Below are positions 9,370 to 18,556 of a stretch of 64,000 nt of DNA, one piece after another. The position numbers and the translations under genes are program-made. The stretch comes from Streptomyces sp. RB17 (GTDB lineage Bacteria; Actinomycetota; Actinomycetes; Streptomycetales; Streptomycetaceae), in assembly GCF_009604455.1 (NCBI RefSeq), contig NZ_WEGL01000001.1, positions 558,001 through 622,000 on the forward strand. The letters run 5' to 3'. The notes below the pieces were generated by a model. It saw only the letters and a list, made by a program, of their open reading frames with translations. It searched no databases and was not told the DNA's origin. The first letter of the stretch is position 1. The number at the start of each line of letters is the position of its first letter.

Positions 9370-11493
9370 GTGATATCCACCGCTATTCGCGTAGCCCGGG
9401 TGGGCAGCGCGGCCGAGCTGACCGCGGCGGCGCTCATGATCCTGGGCTTCCCGGCGCTCATGCTGGCCGCGCTCGTCCCGAGCGTTCCCGCCTTCGCGGC
9501 GCTGGCCGCCGTGACGTACCTGGCGGACCACTATCTGCACCGCAAGGGCAGCTATCTGATCAACCGCCTCAGCAAGATCCGGGCGGGTCTGTCGATCCGC
9601 TTCCTGATCCGGCAGCTGCTGCTGATCCTGCTGCTGGCCCGCCTGTCGCACGCGGACGACCTGATCTTCTACGGTGCCGTCGCCTGCTTCATCGCCTTCT
9701 ACGGCCTCCAGGCCCCGCACGGCGCGCTGGTCACCCTGATCCGCAACCGCCGTCGGATGCCGGTCGCCACCCGCAACATCGACCTGAAGTCCCGCATCCG
9801 CATCCCGGACGCCCCGCCGCACCGCCTGCTGCACCGCAGCGCGGAGAAGATGCTCCACCTCGACCTGTTCGCGATGGTCGGCATTCTGGTCTCCGCGGGG
9901 CAGGACTCACCCGCCGCCCCGGGCTTCGCCGGCGTCGGCCTCACCGTCGGCCTCGGCGTCCTGTACGTCCTGGTGCTCGTGCCGTACGTGCGCGGCCGGA
10001 AGATCCCGCCGAGGGCCGAGGTCGTCCTCGCCGCCGTCGACGACTGGCTGGCCGGCTACAAGCCGCAGACGGTCCTGTACTTCTCCGGCTCCAAGGACTC
10101 CGCTTACCAGGTCAACATGTGGCTGGAGACGATGGAGCAGCTGGACACCCGGCCGCTGATCATCCTCCGCGAGCGGGCCATCCTGAACAGCCTCGCGCCG
10201 ACCACGGTCCCCGTCATCTGCGTGCCCGGAGGGGTGCACCTGATGAACCTGGACCTGTCGACCGTGCGCGTCGCCCTGTACGCCGCGAACGTGGGCAAGA
10301 ACATCCACCTGCTGCGCGTGCCCACCATGAAACACGTCTTCATCGGCCACGGCGACAGCGACAAGCTCGCCAGCGTCAACCCGTACAGCAAGGTCTACGA
10401 CGAGGTGTGGACCGCCGGCCGCGCCGGCCGCGACCGGTACGCCATCGCCGACGTCGGCGTCCGCGACGACGACATCGTGGAGGTCGGCCGCCCGCAGCTC
10501 GCGCCCATCGAGAACTGGCAGGGCGTGCCCGACGGACGTGTCCCGACCGTGCTGTACGCGCCCACCTGGGAGGGCTGGGACGGCAACCCGGGCAACACCT
10601 CGATCGTGCTCGCCGGCGTGAACATCGTGAAGAAGCTGGTCAAGGCCGATCCGCCGGTCCGCGTCCTGTACAAGCCGCACCCGTTCACCGGCACTGTCAG
10701 CAAGGAGGCCGGCGCCGCGCACAAGCGGATCACCGCCCTGGTCGAGAAGGCCGCCGCCGAGCGCGCCGCCGACTCCCGCTTCACCGCCGACGGCAAGGCG
10801 GTGGCCCAGGCCAAGGCCGACCTGGCCCGGATCGAGGCCCGGCTCGCCGAGCTGACCGCGGCCGGCGGCGACAGGGGCGACGAGGCCGAGGCCACCCGCG
10901 ACGGCGTGGTCGACGTGGCCAGGCACGAGGAGACCGCCCGGCTGCGCGCCGAGTGGAACACCGCCTACTGGCGTTCCTTCCCGTCGTACGAGCACCGCGT
11001 CATCACCGGCGCCGAGCCGCGCCTGTACGACTGCTTCAACGTCTCCGACGCGATGGTCTCCGACATCTCCTCCGTGGTCTCCGACTTCATCGCGAGCGGC
11101 AAGCCGTACGCGGTCACCGACTCCGCCGAGCTCGGCCACGAGGAGTTCAAGCGCCAGAACACGGCGGTGCGCGCCGCCGTGATCCTGTCCAACGACGCCC
11201 GTGAGCTGGGTGGCCTGCTGGACGCCGTGCGCGATCCGTCCGCCGATCCGCTGATGGACGCCCGCACCCAGCTCAAGCGGTATCTGCTGGGCCCGGACGA
11301 GCCGACGTCCATCGTCCAGTTCAACACCGCGGTGGACGACCTCGCCCTCAAGGCCGAGGCCCGCAACGTCGGCCAGCAGTCCCGGCTCGGCGCCGCGAAC
11401 GCCGACCCGGCCGAGGCCGTCGAGCTGACCAACGCGGTGCCCGGCCAGCGGACCGCGTCCGCCGACGACCAGGACGGTGCGAACGCGGGCTGA
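9370..11493 (+). CDS. CDP-glycerol/ribitol glycerophosphotransferase family protein (TagF/TarL-like)
   Basis: Predicted membrane-associated polymerase building a polyol-phosphate chain of a wall teichoic-acid-like polymer. It is 707 residues. The first 210 contain several hydrophobic segments (residues 15-45, 75-115, 160-215). From about 225 onward is the Glyphos_transf domain with HGDSDK (family HGxxxK), YDEVWTAGRAGRDRY, LYAPTWEGWDG, KPHPF and SDISSVVSDF. An Ala/Glu/Arg-rich helical insertion sits at about residues 450-520, inside the catalytic half. GTG start at 9370 after AGCAGG. It follows the CDP-polyol synthase gene, so polyol activation and polymerisation are adjacent. Confidence 0.88.
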   Translation: MISTAIRVARVGSAAELTAAALMILGFPALMLAALVPSVPAFAALAAVTYLADHYLHRKGSYLINRLSKIRAGLSIRFLIRQLLLILLLARLSHADDLIFYGAVACFIAFYGLQAPHGALVTLIRNRRRMPVATRNIDLKSRIRIPDAPPHRLLHRSAEKMLHLDLFAMVGILVSAGQDSPAAPGFAGVGLTVGLGVLYVLVLVPYVRGRKIPPRAEVVLAAVDDWLAGYKPQTVLYFSGSKDSAYQVNMWLETMEQLDTRPLIILRERAILNSLAPTTVPVICVPGGVHLMNLDLSTVRVALYAANVGKNIHLLRVPTMKHVFIGHGDSDKLASVNPYSKVYDEVWTAGRAGRDRYAIADVGVRDDDIVEVGRPQLAPIENWQGVPDGRVPTVLYAPTWEGWDGNPGNTSIVLAGVNIVKKLVKADPPVRVLYKPHPFTGTVSKEAGAAHKRITALVEKAAAERAADSRFTADGKAVAQAKADLARIEARLAELTAAGGDRGDEAEATRDGVVDVARHEETARLRAEWNTAYWRSFPSYEHRVITGAEPRLYDCFNVSDAMVSDISSVVSDFIASGKPYAVTDSAELGHEEFKRQNTAVRAAVILSNDARELGGLLDAVRDPSADPLMDARTQLKRYLLGPDEPTSIVQFNTAVDDLALKAEARNVGQQSRLGAANADPAEAVELTNAVPGQRTASADDQDGANAG

Positions 11494-11511
11494 CAGCCCC
11501 TACTGCCGACG

Positions 11512-11547
11512 AGGGCCGGCCCCGGGAACGATCCCGCGGCCGGCCCT
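11512..11547 (+). terminator. Terminator after polymerase gene
   Basis: Nine-bp GC stem (AGGGCCGGC at 11512, GCCGGCCCT at 11539) with further pairing in the loop, followed by TTCTCGTT. Confidence 0.7.
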
Positions 11548-11783
11548 TCTCGTTGTGCGGAATCCGTTGTTCAGGCTTCTTACGGGCGCTCTTACCCCGG
11601 CCGCCGGCCGACGGTGAGCAACTCTTACCGACCCTACGTACTGTCAGGTGAACACCCGAACCCCGTGTGACGTGCGCCACTGATCTCCCCGCGCAGGGCA
11701 ACCGCTCCCATGAGAAGTCCGTCTAACAAGTTGCCATTGCGGCAATACGGGGAAAATTGTCATTTGGTAAGTAAGGGGGAAGT

Positions 11784-12998
11784 GTGACCGTCGTGACGCA
11801 GCCTGATGTGAGTGTGATCATCGGGGCGTACGAAGCGATGCCGTACCTGGTCGAGTGCCTGGCCTCCGTCGAGGCGCAGACCATCGACCCGGCACGCCTC
11901 GAGGTCATCGCGGTCGACGACGGCTCGACGGACGGCACCGGGGAGTACCTGGAGCAGTTCGCCGCCCGCGCCCCCATGCACGTCACCGTCATCCGCCAGG
12001 AGAACTCCGGCGGCCCCAGCGGCCCCCGCAACGTCGGCCTCGGCAAGGCGGCCGGCCGGTACGTGTTCTTCCTCGACGCCGACGACCGGCTCGGCCCCGA
12101 GGCACTTCAGCGCATGGTGGCCATGGCCGACGAGAACGGCACGGACGTGGTGCTCGGCAAGGTCGAGGGCATCAACCGCATCCCGCCGAAGTCCATGTGG
12201 GGCAAGACCCTCGGCCGTACCGACGTCTTCTCCTCCAACATCAAGTTCACGCTGAGCGCGCAGAAGCTGTTCCGCCGCGAGCTGCTGGACAGGCACGGCA
12301 TGCGGTTCGACGAGTCGCTGTTCACCGGTGAGGACGCCCTCTTCACCATGGAGGCGTACCTGCGCGCGGACGGCGTCTCCGTCCTCGCCGACTACCCCTG
12401 CTACTACCTGGTCGGCCGCGACGACGGCAAGCACGTCACCAAGAGCGGCAGCTACACGCTCCGCTTCGACTCGGCGCGCGCCCTGATGAGGCTGATCGCG
12501 GACCTGGTGCCGGCCGGGGACAAGCGCGACACCCTCATGGTCCGGCCCTTCCTCATCACCCTGCTGCCGCAGTTCGGGCCCAGGTTCCTCAGGGACGGCG
12601 AGAAGGTCCGCCGGCACAAGCTGGAGCTGGCCAAGCCGCTGACGGACGCCTATTGGACGCCCGGAGTGGCCCGGCGGCTGAAGGTGCACGAGCGGCTGCG
12701 ACTGCACCTGGTCGCCCTGCAGCGCGCCGAACTCCTCCTGGACGTCGTGGAGTTCGTCAAGGCGAAGCAGGAGGCCGGCGCGATCCTGGAGAAGCGCGGC
12801 ACCCGCGTCTACCTCGCCTACCCGCACTTCCGGTCGGAGACGGCCGGCATCCCGGACGACATCTACCTCGCCGCACCCCGTGAGGCCCGCACCGTCCACG
12901 GCTACCGCGAGGCCGCCGCCAACTCCTTCCTGCGCCGGGCCGTCCGCAAGGTACGGCGGACGCTGTCGGCGAAGGACTTCAAAACAGCGGCGGCCTGA
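11784..12998 (+). CDS. Family 2 glycosyltransferase
   Basis: Transfers a sugar from a nucleotide donor to a growing surface glycan. It is 404 residues with a GT-A fold in the first 220: VSVIIGAYEAMPYL, the donor-binding AVDDGSTDGT, and the metal-binding DADD (FFLDADDRLGPEAL). GTG start at 11784 with GGGGGA 5 nt upstream. The roughly 280-nt upstream gap is AT-rich for this genome and probably holds its promoter. It stands tail-to-tail with the pyruvyl transferase gene. Acceptor unknown. Confidence 0.88.
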   Translation: MTVVTQPDVSVIIGAYEAMPYLVECLASVEAQTIDPARLEVIAVDDGSTDGTGEYLEQFAARAPMHVTVIRQENSGGPSGPRNVGLGKAAGRYVFFLDADDRLGPEALQRMVAMADENGTDVVLGKVEGINRIPPKSMWGKTLGRTDVFSSNIKFTLSAQKLFRRELLDRHGMRFDESLFTGEDALFTMEAYLRADGVSVLADYPCYYLVGRDDGKHVTKSGSYTLRFDSARALMRLIADLVPAGDKRDTLMVRPFLITLLPQFGPRFLRDGEKVRRHKLELAKPLTDAYWTPGVARRLKVHERLRLHLVALQRAELLLDVVEFVKAKQEAGAILEKRGTRVYLAYPHFRSETAGIPDDIYLAAPREARTVHGYREAAANSFLRRAVRKVRRTLSAKDFKTAAA

Positions 12999-13120
12999 CC
13001 ACCCCGGCTCCCCACGGCCGGGGCCGTACGCCGAGCCTTCCCGGTGTCGAATGCGGCCTGCCGAGCGGCCGGCCGCCGTACAGCAGGGCTGGCTGCACCG
13101 CGGTCTGAGCGGGCCGGGCC

Positions 13121-14524
13121 CTACTGCTTGCCCGGCTGCAGGGCCCGGCGCAGCGGGCGGCCCACCACGCGGCGGGCGCGCCGGTAGACGGAGGCGGCGG
13201 GCGCGGCCGTGCCCTGCGCCTTGCTCGACCGGGCCAGCTCCTTGCGCAACTGCGCATTGTCCTGGGCCAGTTCGCTGACCTGGCTGTGCAGCCAGCCGAA
13301 GCGGCTGCTGAGCGAGGCCAGGTCGGTGTCGTTCCACGGCCGGATGCCCGGCGGGAAGGACAGCGACCGCAGCCGCTCCTCGAAGACGGCGCCGCCGTCG
13401 CCGTGCGTGAATGTGTTCCGCAGCCCGTTCTTGTCCAGGAAGCCGACGAACCGGTCGAACCGCTCCCGGTGGTTGCCCACCAGGCCGCCGAGGTCCGCCT
13501 GCTCGTACAGCCGCGCCGGATCCGCCGCCTCCGGGTCCTTGGCGGCCCTGTCCAGCCGCTGGTGCGGGATCTCGAAGTACCGGCACAGCTCCAGGGTGCG
13601 CGAGTCACCGCACAGCACGGTCGCGGGCGTCCCCGCCAGCAGCGCCGCGATGTTGCCGTGGATGCGCGAGCCGAAGGAGAAGTCGAAGCCGCGCAGATCG
13701 TCGATCCAGGTGACCGGGTCGACGTACACCCGCACCTTGTCCTCCCGGTACATCGGGTGGTCGGGGTGTGTCGGCATGGCGGTCACCCGGGAGTTGGGAT
13801 CCGTGAGGTCCCGCCAGTGCAACTGCCGTGCGTCGCTGAGGTTCTGGCCGATGAACCGCAGGTTCGGATAGCGCGCGTGGGCACGGCCGATGATCCGGTC
13901 CAGGCCCTGCTTCTGCACCGCGCTGTGCGAACCGTTGAGCGCGATCCGCGACTCGGCACTCAGCGCCGGCACCCGCTTGCGGACCTCGAGCTCGGGGCCG
14001 TACAGGAACATCGACGGGCAGCCGATGACCTCGACGTCACGAAAGCCCATGTCCCGCAGGTACTGCTCGGTGAACTCGCCCCGGACGCCGATCGACGAGC
14101 TGCGCTCCAGCACCGCCGTGCAGAACTCGCGCACCGACTGTTCCATCGGCTTCAGCCGGGCCGGGTCGTAGCTCACCCCGGTCTGCGCGCCGACGCCCAG
14201 CACCACCACCGGGATCCGGAGCCTGCCGATCAGCCGGGTCAGCCGCTTCAGCCGGCCCTCGAAGGACGGCCGGAAGGCGTTGGCCAGTGGGACGACGAAC
14301 GCGTCGTACTCCTCGTTGATCCGGACGGCCGCGGCCAGGTCCGTGCCGATGCCGTTGGAGACGACCTCGGTGCCCGGTGTCTGAAGGATCTTGTGCGCCG
14401 CGTCGCTGAAGATCAGATTGCCTGAGTTGGTGGCGATGACGTCCCGGTGCAGGGCCTCCTCGACGGACAGGACGTCGTACGGGCTCTTGCCCGATCTGAG
14501 CAGAATGCGTTTCACGAACTTCAA
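13121..14524 (-). CDS. Polysaccharide pyruvyl transferase family protein
   Basis: Family enzymes add a pyruvate ketal from phosphoenolpyruvate to cell-surface sugars, giving an acidic modification. It is 467 residues. The conserved parts include NSGNLIF near residue 33, GVGAQTG, RGEFTEQYL, FGSRIHGNIAALLAGTP (the characteristic SRxH-type motif) and VLCGDSRTLELC. The C-terminal 70 residues are an alpha-helical, probably coiled-coil tail (LSSRFGWLHSQVSELAQDNA) ending in a basic segment. It starts at ATG 14524, and the region before it (14525-14600) is strikingly AT-rich. Fits pyruvylation of the polymer made by the neighbouring genes. Confidence 0.85.
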   Translation of the reverse strand: MKFVKRILLRSGKSPYDVLSVEEALHRDVIATNSGNLIFSDAAHKILQTPGTEVVSNGIGTDLAAAVRINEEYDAFVVPLANAFRPSFEGRLKRLTRLIGRLRIPVVVLGVGAQTGVSYDPARLKPMEQSVREFCTAVLERSSSIGVRGEFTEQYLRDMGFRDVEVIGCPSMFLYGPELEVRKRVPALSAESRIALNGSHSAVQKQGLDRIIGRAHARYPNLRFIGQNLSDARQLHWRDLTDPNSRVTAMPTHPDHPMYREDKVRVYVDPVTWIDDLRGFDFSFGSRIHGNIAALLAGTPATVLCGDSRTLELCRYFEIPHQRLDRAAKDPEAADPARLYEQADLGGLVGNHRERFDRFVGFLDKNGLRNTFTHGDGGAVFEERLRSLSFPPGIRPWNDTDLASLSSRFGWLHSQVSELAQDNAQLRKELARSSKAQGTAAPAASVYRRARRVVGRPLRRALQPGKQ

Positions 14525-14716
14525 CTTATGTTTGGATCAGTTTTAATTTCTATACGGAATCAGTACAACCTTTTTGCCGTACGCAAATAGTGAAAGCACA
14601 GTCACGGACCGCGTGTCCGGAGGCTGGACCGATGGGCGAGGGGCGATCCACTTCGCGTAGATTGCCGCTCAGGCAGCCGGAACAGCGCGCGGGACCACGA
14701 GGGAACAGAGGGCAAG

Positions 14717-15844
14717 GTGGCAAGGGCAAGGCAGGCCGTGGGTGAGGCCCGCAGGATCGTCGTCAAGGTGGGCTCCTCGTCGCTGACCACCGCCGCCGGC
14801 GGTCTGGACGCCGACCGCGTCGACGCCCTGGTCGACGTGCTGGCCAAGATCCGCAGTGGGGGAGAGCGGGAGATCGTCCTCGTGTCCTCCGGTGCCATCG
14901 CCGCCGGCCTCGCCCCGCTCGGGCTGCGCCGCCGGCCCAAGGACCTCGCCCGCCAGCAGGCCGCCGCCAGCGTCGGCCAGGGCCTGCTCGTCGCCCGCTA
15001 CACCGCCTCCTTCGCCCGCTACGGCGTCCGTGTCGGCCAAGTCCTGCTCACCTCCGACGACATGAGCCGCCGCGCCCATCACCGCAATGCCTCCCGCACC
15101 CTCGACAAGCTGCTCGCGATGGGCGCCTTCCCGATCGTCAACGAGAACGACACGGTCGCCACCGACGAGATCCGCTTCGGCGACAACGACCGCCTCGCCG
15201 CCCTCGTCGCCCACCTCGTCCACGCCGACCTCCTCGTCCTCCTCTCCGACGTCGACGGCGTCTACGACGGCGACCCCAGCAGGCCCGGCACCTCGCGGAT
15301 AGCGGAGGTGAAGGGCCCGGAGGACCTCGCGGGCGTCGAGATCGGCAGCGCGGGCAAGGCCGGGGTGGGCACCGGCGGGATGGTCACCAAGGTCGAGGCC
15401 GCCCGGATCGCGGCCGCGGCAGGCATCCCCGTGGTCCTCACCAGCACGGTCCACGCGGCGGACGCCCTCGGTGGCGGCGACACCGGAACCTACTTCCACC
15501 CCGCCGGCAAGCGCTCCGCCGACCGCCTCCTCTGGCTCCAGCACGCCTCCACCCCGCAGGGCGCGCTGACCCTGGACGACGGCGCGGTGGACGCCGTCGT
15601 GAAGCGCCGTACGTCGCTGCTGCCCGCCGGAATCGCCGCCGTGGAGGGCGAGTTCAGCGCCGGCGACCCCGTCGAACTGCGCGACACCTCCGGGCGTGCG
15701 GTGGCCCGTGGACTGGTCAACTTCGACGCCAAGGAGATCCCCCGGCTGATCGGGCGCTCGACCCGCGAACTGGCCCGGGAACTCGGCCCGGCGTACGAAC
15801 GCGAGGTCGTACACAGGGACGACCTGGTGCTCTTGCACGCGTAA
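14717..15844 (+). CDS. proB: Glutamate 5-kinase
   Basis: First step of proline synthesis: ATP-dependent phosphorylation of glutamate to glutamyl 5-phosphate. It is 375 residues: amino-acid kinase domain (VVKVGSSSL, LVSSGAIAAG, NENDTVATDEIRFGDND, GTGGMVTKVEAA) and a C-terminal PUA domain from about residue 285. The length matches the two-domain form with PUA. The GTG at 14717 is preceded by GAGGGCAAG. In many actinobacteria obg-proB-proA are adjacent; here the surface-polymer block lies between obg and proB. Confidence 0.97.
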   Translation: MARARQAVGEARRIVVKVGSSSLTTAAGGLDADRVDALVDVLAKIRSGGEREIVLVSSGAIAAGLAPLGLRRRPKDLARQQAAASVGQGLLVARYTASFARYGVRVGQVLLTSDDMSRRAHHRNASRTLDKLLAMGAFPIVNENDTVATDEIRFGDNDRLAALVAHLVHADLLVLLSDVDGVYDGDPSRPGTSRIAEVKGPEDLAGVEIGSAGKAGVGTGGMVTKVEAARIAAAAGIPVVLTSTVHAADALGGGDTGTYFHPAGKRSADRLLWLQHASTPQGALTLDDGAVDAVVKRRTSLLPAGIAAVEGEFSAGDPVELRDTSGRAVARGLVNFDAKEIPRLIGRSTRELARELGPAYEREVVHRDDLVLLHA

Positions 15845-15977
15845 AACGGGACGTAACGACAACCCTCGGTGGGGGACGTTCCGTAAAACCGCCCCGCGCC
15901 GCCGTAGGGCCTGCTCAACTTTGTCTCAGAGACGCGTTCCGAGGGACGTTCCCGAACACTGGGTGAAGGAGGCCGTC

Positions 15978-16400
15978 GTGAGACGAGTGCGCACTGGGGT
16001 GGCCACCCGCGGTGCCCTGACGAGCGTCGCGGCCGGTGACACCTTCGAGCCCAGGGACCTGCCCCGGCTGTGGCACGTCACGCTCAGCGTCGCCGGGCCC
16101 GACGTCCCCCTCACCGACCTGCGGCGCGCCCTCGAACAGCTGGCCCACGACCACCCCTTCCTGCTGACCAGCCGGTACGCGAGCGACCACGCTGAGATCC
16201 GGTACTGGGAGGAGGCCCGCGACCTGCACGACGCCGCGGCCGTCGCCCTGCGCCTGTGGGGCGAGCACCGGCAGACCGCGGGTCTGCCCCCGTGGGAGAT
16301 CGTCGGCCTGGAGGTCATCGACCGCGAGACCTACCACCAGCGCATCGCCGAGGGCTACGGCCCGCCGCCCGCGACACCGGTCGGGGTCCACCCCTTTTGA
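15978..16400 (+). CDS. Conserved hypothetical protein between proB and proA
   Basis: Small soluble protein of 140 residues, function not recognised. It begins MRRVRTGVATRG, has a central region DVPLTDLRRALEQLAHDHPFLLTSRY and a motif EIRYWEEARDLHDAAAVALRLW, and ends with a Pro-rich tail. GTG 15978 is chosen because a perfect AAGGAGG lies 5 nt upstream; an earlier in-frame start at 15921 has no such site. It is conserved at this place between the proline genes in Streptomyces (from memory). Confidence 0.75.
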   Translation: MRRVRTGVATRGALTSVAAGDTFEPRDLPRLWHVTLSVAGPDVPLTDLRRALEQLAHDHPFLLTSRYASDHAEIRYWEEARDLHDAAAVALRLWGEHRQTAGLPPWEIVGLEVIDRETYHQRIAEGYGPPPATPVGVHPF

Positions 16401-16464
16401 TCCTCCTTGATCCCTCTTGAGCCCTCCTGAGACCTTGTCTCGGGGTTTGGGATGAGCGGTGACC

Positions 16465-16492
16465 GACCCGCCCCGCGCACTACCCTTCCCTC
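16465..16492 (+). promoter_or_regulatory. Leaderless promoter of proA
   Basis: TACCCT at 16481-16486 lies exactly 6 nt before the ATG. GTGACC at 16459-16464 can serve as the -35 with a 16-nt spacer. There is no Shine-Dalgarno sequence, so a leaderless mRNA is likely. Confidence 0.5.
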
Positions 16493-17779
16493 ATGACCAC
16501 GCTCTCGCCGTACGACTCGATGTCTCCGGTCACCCGGGCCGCCTACCGGGCCAAGGCCGCCGCCGCCGACCTCGCGCCGCTCCCGCGGGCCCTGAAGGAC
16601 GACGCGCTGCTCGCCATCGCCGACGCCCTCGAGGTCCGGACCGGCGAGATCGTCGAGGCCAACGCCAAGGACGTCGCCAAGGCCCGGGAGAACGGCACCA
16701 GCGAGGCCATCGTCGATCGGCTCACCCTCACCCCCGAGCGGGTCCGCGCCATCGCCTCGGACGTCCGTGACGTGGCCAAGCTGCCCGACCCGGTCGGCGA
16801 GGTCGTCCGCGGCTCCACCCTCCCCAACGGCATCGACCTGCGCCAGGTCCGCGTCCCGCTCGGCGTCGTCGGCATCATCTACGAGGCCCGTCCGAACGTC
16901 ACCGTGGACGCCGCCGCCCTCTGCCTGAAGTCCGGCAACGCCGTCCTGCTGCGCGGCTCCGCCTCCGCCTACGAGTCCAACACCGCCCTCGTCCGCGTCA
17001 TCCGGGACGCCGTCGGCGGCGCCGGGCTGCCCGCCGACGCCGTCCAGCTGGTGCCCGGCGAGAGCCGCGAGTCCATCCGCGAGCTGATGCGCGCCCGGGG
17101 CCTGGTCGACGTGCTGATCCCGCGGGGCGGTGCCTCCCTCATCCAGACCGTGGTGAGCGAGTCCACCGTCCCGGTCATCGAGACCGGCACCGGCAACTGC
17201 CACGTCTACGTCGACGCGCGCGCCGACATCGACATGGCCATCGACATCCTGATCAACTCCAAGGCCCAGCGGGTCAGCGTCTGCAACGCCGCCGAGACCC
17301 TCCTCGTCCACCAGGACATCGCCGCCGAGTTCCTGCCGCGCGCCCTCGACGCCCTCGCCGAGGCCGGCGTCACCGTGCACGCCGACGAGCGGGTGATGGC
17401 CTACGCCAAGGACTCCAAGGCGACGGTCGTGGAGGCCGTGGCCGAGGACTGGGAGACCGAGTACCTCTCGTACGACATCGCCGCCGCGGTCGTCGACTCC
17501 CTGGACAAGGCCGTCGAGCACATCCGGCTGTGGACCTCCGGGCACACCGAGGCGATCGTCACCACCTCCCAGCAGGCCGCCCGCCGCTTCACCCAGCTGG
17601 TCGACTCCACCACCGTCGCCGTGAACGCCTCCACCCGCTTCACCGACGGCGGCCAGTTCGGCTTCGGCGCCGAGATCGGCATCTCCACCCAGAAGCTCCA
17701 CGCCCGCGGTCCGATGGGTCTGCCGGAGCTGACCAGCACCAAGTACATCGTCACCGGCGACGGCCACGTGCGCCCCTGA
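16493..17779 (+). CDS. proA: Glutamate-5-semialdehyde dehydrogenase (gamma-glutamyl phosphate reductase)
   Basis: Second step of proline synthesis: NADPH-dependent reduction of glutamyl 5-phosphate. It is 428 residues of the aldehyde dehydrogenase fold. Visible are the cofactor segment [50 protein letters not shown], and the catalytic Cys in [15 protein letters not shown] (residue about 263). The C-terminal [19 protein letters not shown] is diagnostic. Confidence 0.97.
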   Translation: MTTLSPYDSMSPVTRAAYRAKAAAADLAPLPRALKDDALLAIADALEVRTGEIVEANAKDVAKARENGTSEAIVDRLTLTPERVRAIASDVRDVAKLPDPVGEVVRGSTLPNGIDLRQVRVPLGVVGIIYEARPNVTVDAAALCLKSGNAVLLRGSASAYESNTALVRVIRDAVGGAGLPADAVQLVPGESRESIRELMRARGLVDVLIPRGGASLIQTVVSESTVPVIETGTGNCHVYVDARADIDMAIDILINSKAQRVSVCNAAETLLVHQDIAAEFLPRALDALAEAGVTVHADERVMAYAKDSKATVVEAVAEDWETEYLSYDIAAAVVDSLDKAVEHIRLWTSGHTEAIVTTSQQAARRFTQLVDSTTVAVNASTRFTDGGQFGFGAEIGISTQKLHARGPMGLPELTSTKYIVTGDGHVRP

Positions 17780-17888
17780 CATTCACCCGTCCGGCCGTAC
17801 GCCCGGGGAGCCTTGGCGGGCGGCCGAAACGGCATCTCACCAGTCAGACGAATTTCCATACCGTCTGCCCAAATTGACCCCCCAGGTC

Positions 17889-17900
17889 TACTCTGGATGC
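17889..17900 (+). promoter_or_regulatory. -10 element of a leaderless gene
   Basis: TACTCT ends 6 nt before the GTG at 17901. The same hexamer and spacing precede the sister gene at 18557. No convincing -35 was found. Confidence 0.45.
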
Positions 17901-18467
17901 GTGCCGGAGGACGTGGGGGGCACGCCGTTCCCTGACGGCTGGGAGCCCGACGACGACCACGACCGCGGGGTGTCGGACGAAGAGTTCGCCTCCGTGGTCT
18001 TCGACGAGGCCTTCGTACAGGCGGCCACGGTCCATGAGCCGACCGCCGTCGAGCGCCTCCTGGCCGCCGCACAGGCGAGAGCCGAGGCCTCCGAGGCGGA
18101 GGCCCGCCGCGCCCACGCCCGAGGCGAGCGCTACGACGACGCCTACGGTCCCGAGGGGACCGAATTCGGCCAAGATCTCGACGACGACGAGCTGGAGGAC
18201 ACCTACGTCCTCGGCGACCGCCACTTCGGGGGATACGGCAAGCAGGTCCGCTGGCACCGCCCCGTGGCCTGGGTACTGGCCGTCGTGATGGGCATCGGCA
18301 TGGTCGCCCTGGCCTTCGCGGCCGTCTACCGGGGCGGCTCCGCCGGCACCCGGGACGGGGTCCCCACACCCGCCTCGACCGGCCTGGAACAGGGCAGCGC
18401 CGCCGCGCCCTCCGTCTCCGCCGACACCTCCCAGCCGGCGGCCTCGGCCATCCCGCGCTCCCCCTGA
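17901..18467 (+). CDS. Single-pass membrane protein with cytoplasmic VVFDE motif (1)
   Basis: Protein of 188 residues, function unknown. The N-terminal 120 residues are strongly acidic and include the motif FASVVFDEAFVQAA at about residue 31. An Ala/Glu-rich helix follows (ERLLAAAQARAEASEAEARR), then one membrane helix (PVAWVLAVVMGIGMVALAF, about 124-146) and a short Ser/Ala/Pro-rich tail outside. GTG 17901 is favoured because a TACTCT -10 box sits 6 nt upstream; an in-frame start at 17874 would lie upstream of that promoter. The next gene shares the motif and topology, so the two probably work together. The neighbourhood corresponds to S. coelicolor genes linked to spore-wall synthesis (memory, not verified). 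Confidence 0.75.
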   Translation: MPEDVGGTPFPDGWEPDDDHDRGVSDEEFASVVFDEAFVQAATVHEPTAVERLLAAAQARAEASEAEARRAHARGERYDDAYGPEGTEFGQDLDDDELEDTYVLGDRHFGGYGKQVRWHRPVAWVLAVVMGIGMVALAFAAVYRGGSAGTRDGVPTPASTGLEQGSAAAPSVSADTSQPAASAIPRSP

Positions 18468-18544
18468 ACGCCTGCCTTCGCTTTTGGTGAGCACCTGTCA
18501 GAACTTGTCGTGTAGCAGGGCGTTTACCTGAGGCTCGTGCGACC

Positions 18545-18556
18545 TACTCTGAAAGT
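18545..18556 (+). promoter_or_regulatory. -10 element of a leaderless gene
   Basis: TACTCT at 18545-18550 ends 6 nt before the ATG at 18557. TTTACC at 18523-18528 may be the -35, with a 16-nt spacer. No ribosome binding site is present. Confidence 0.5.
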
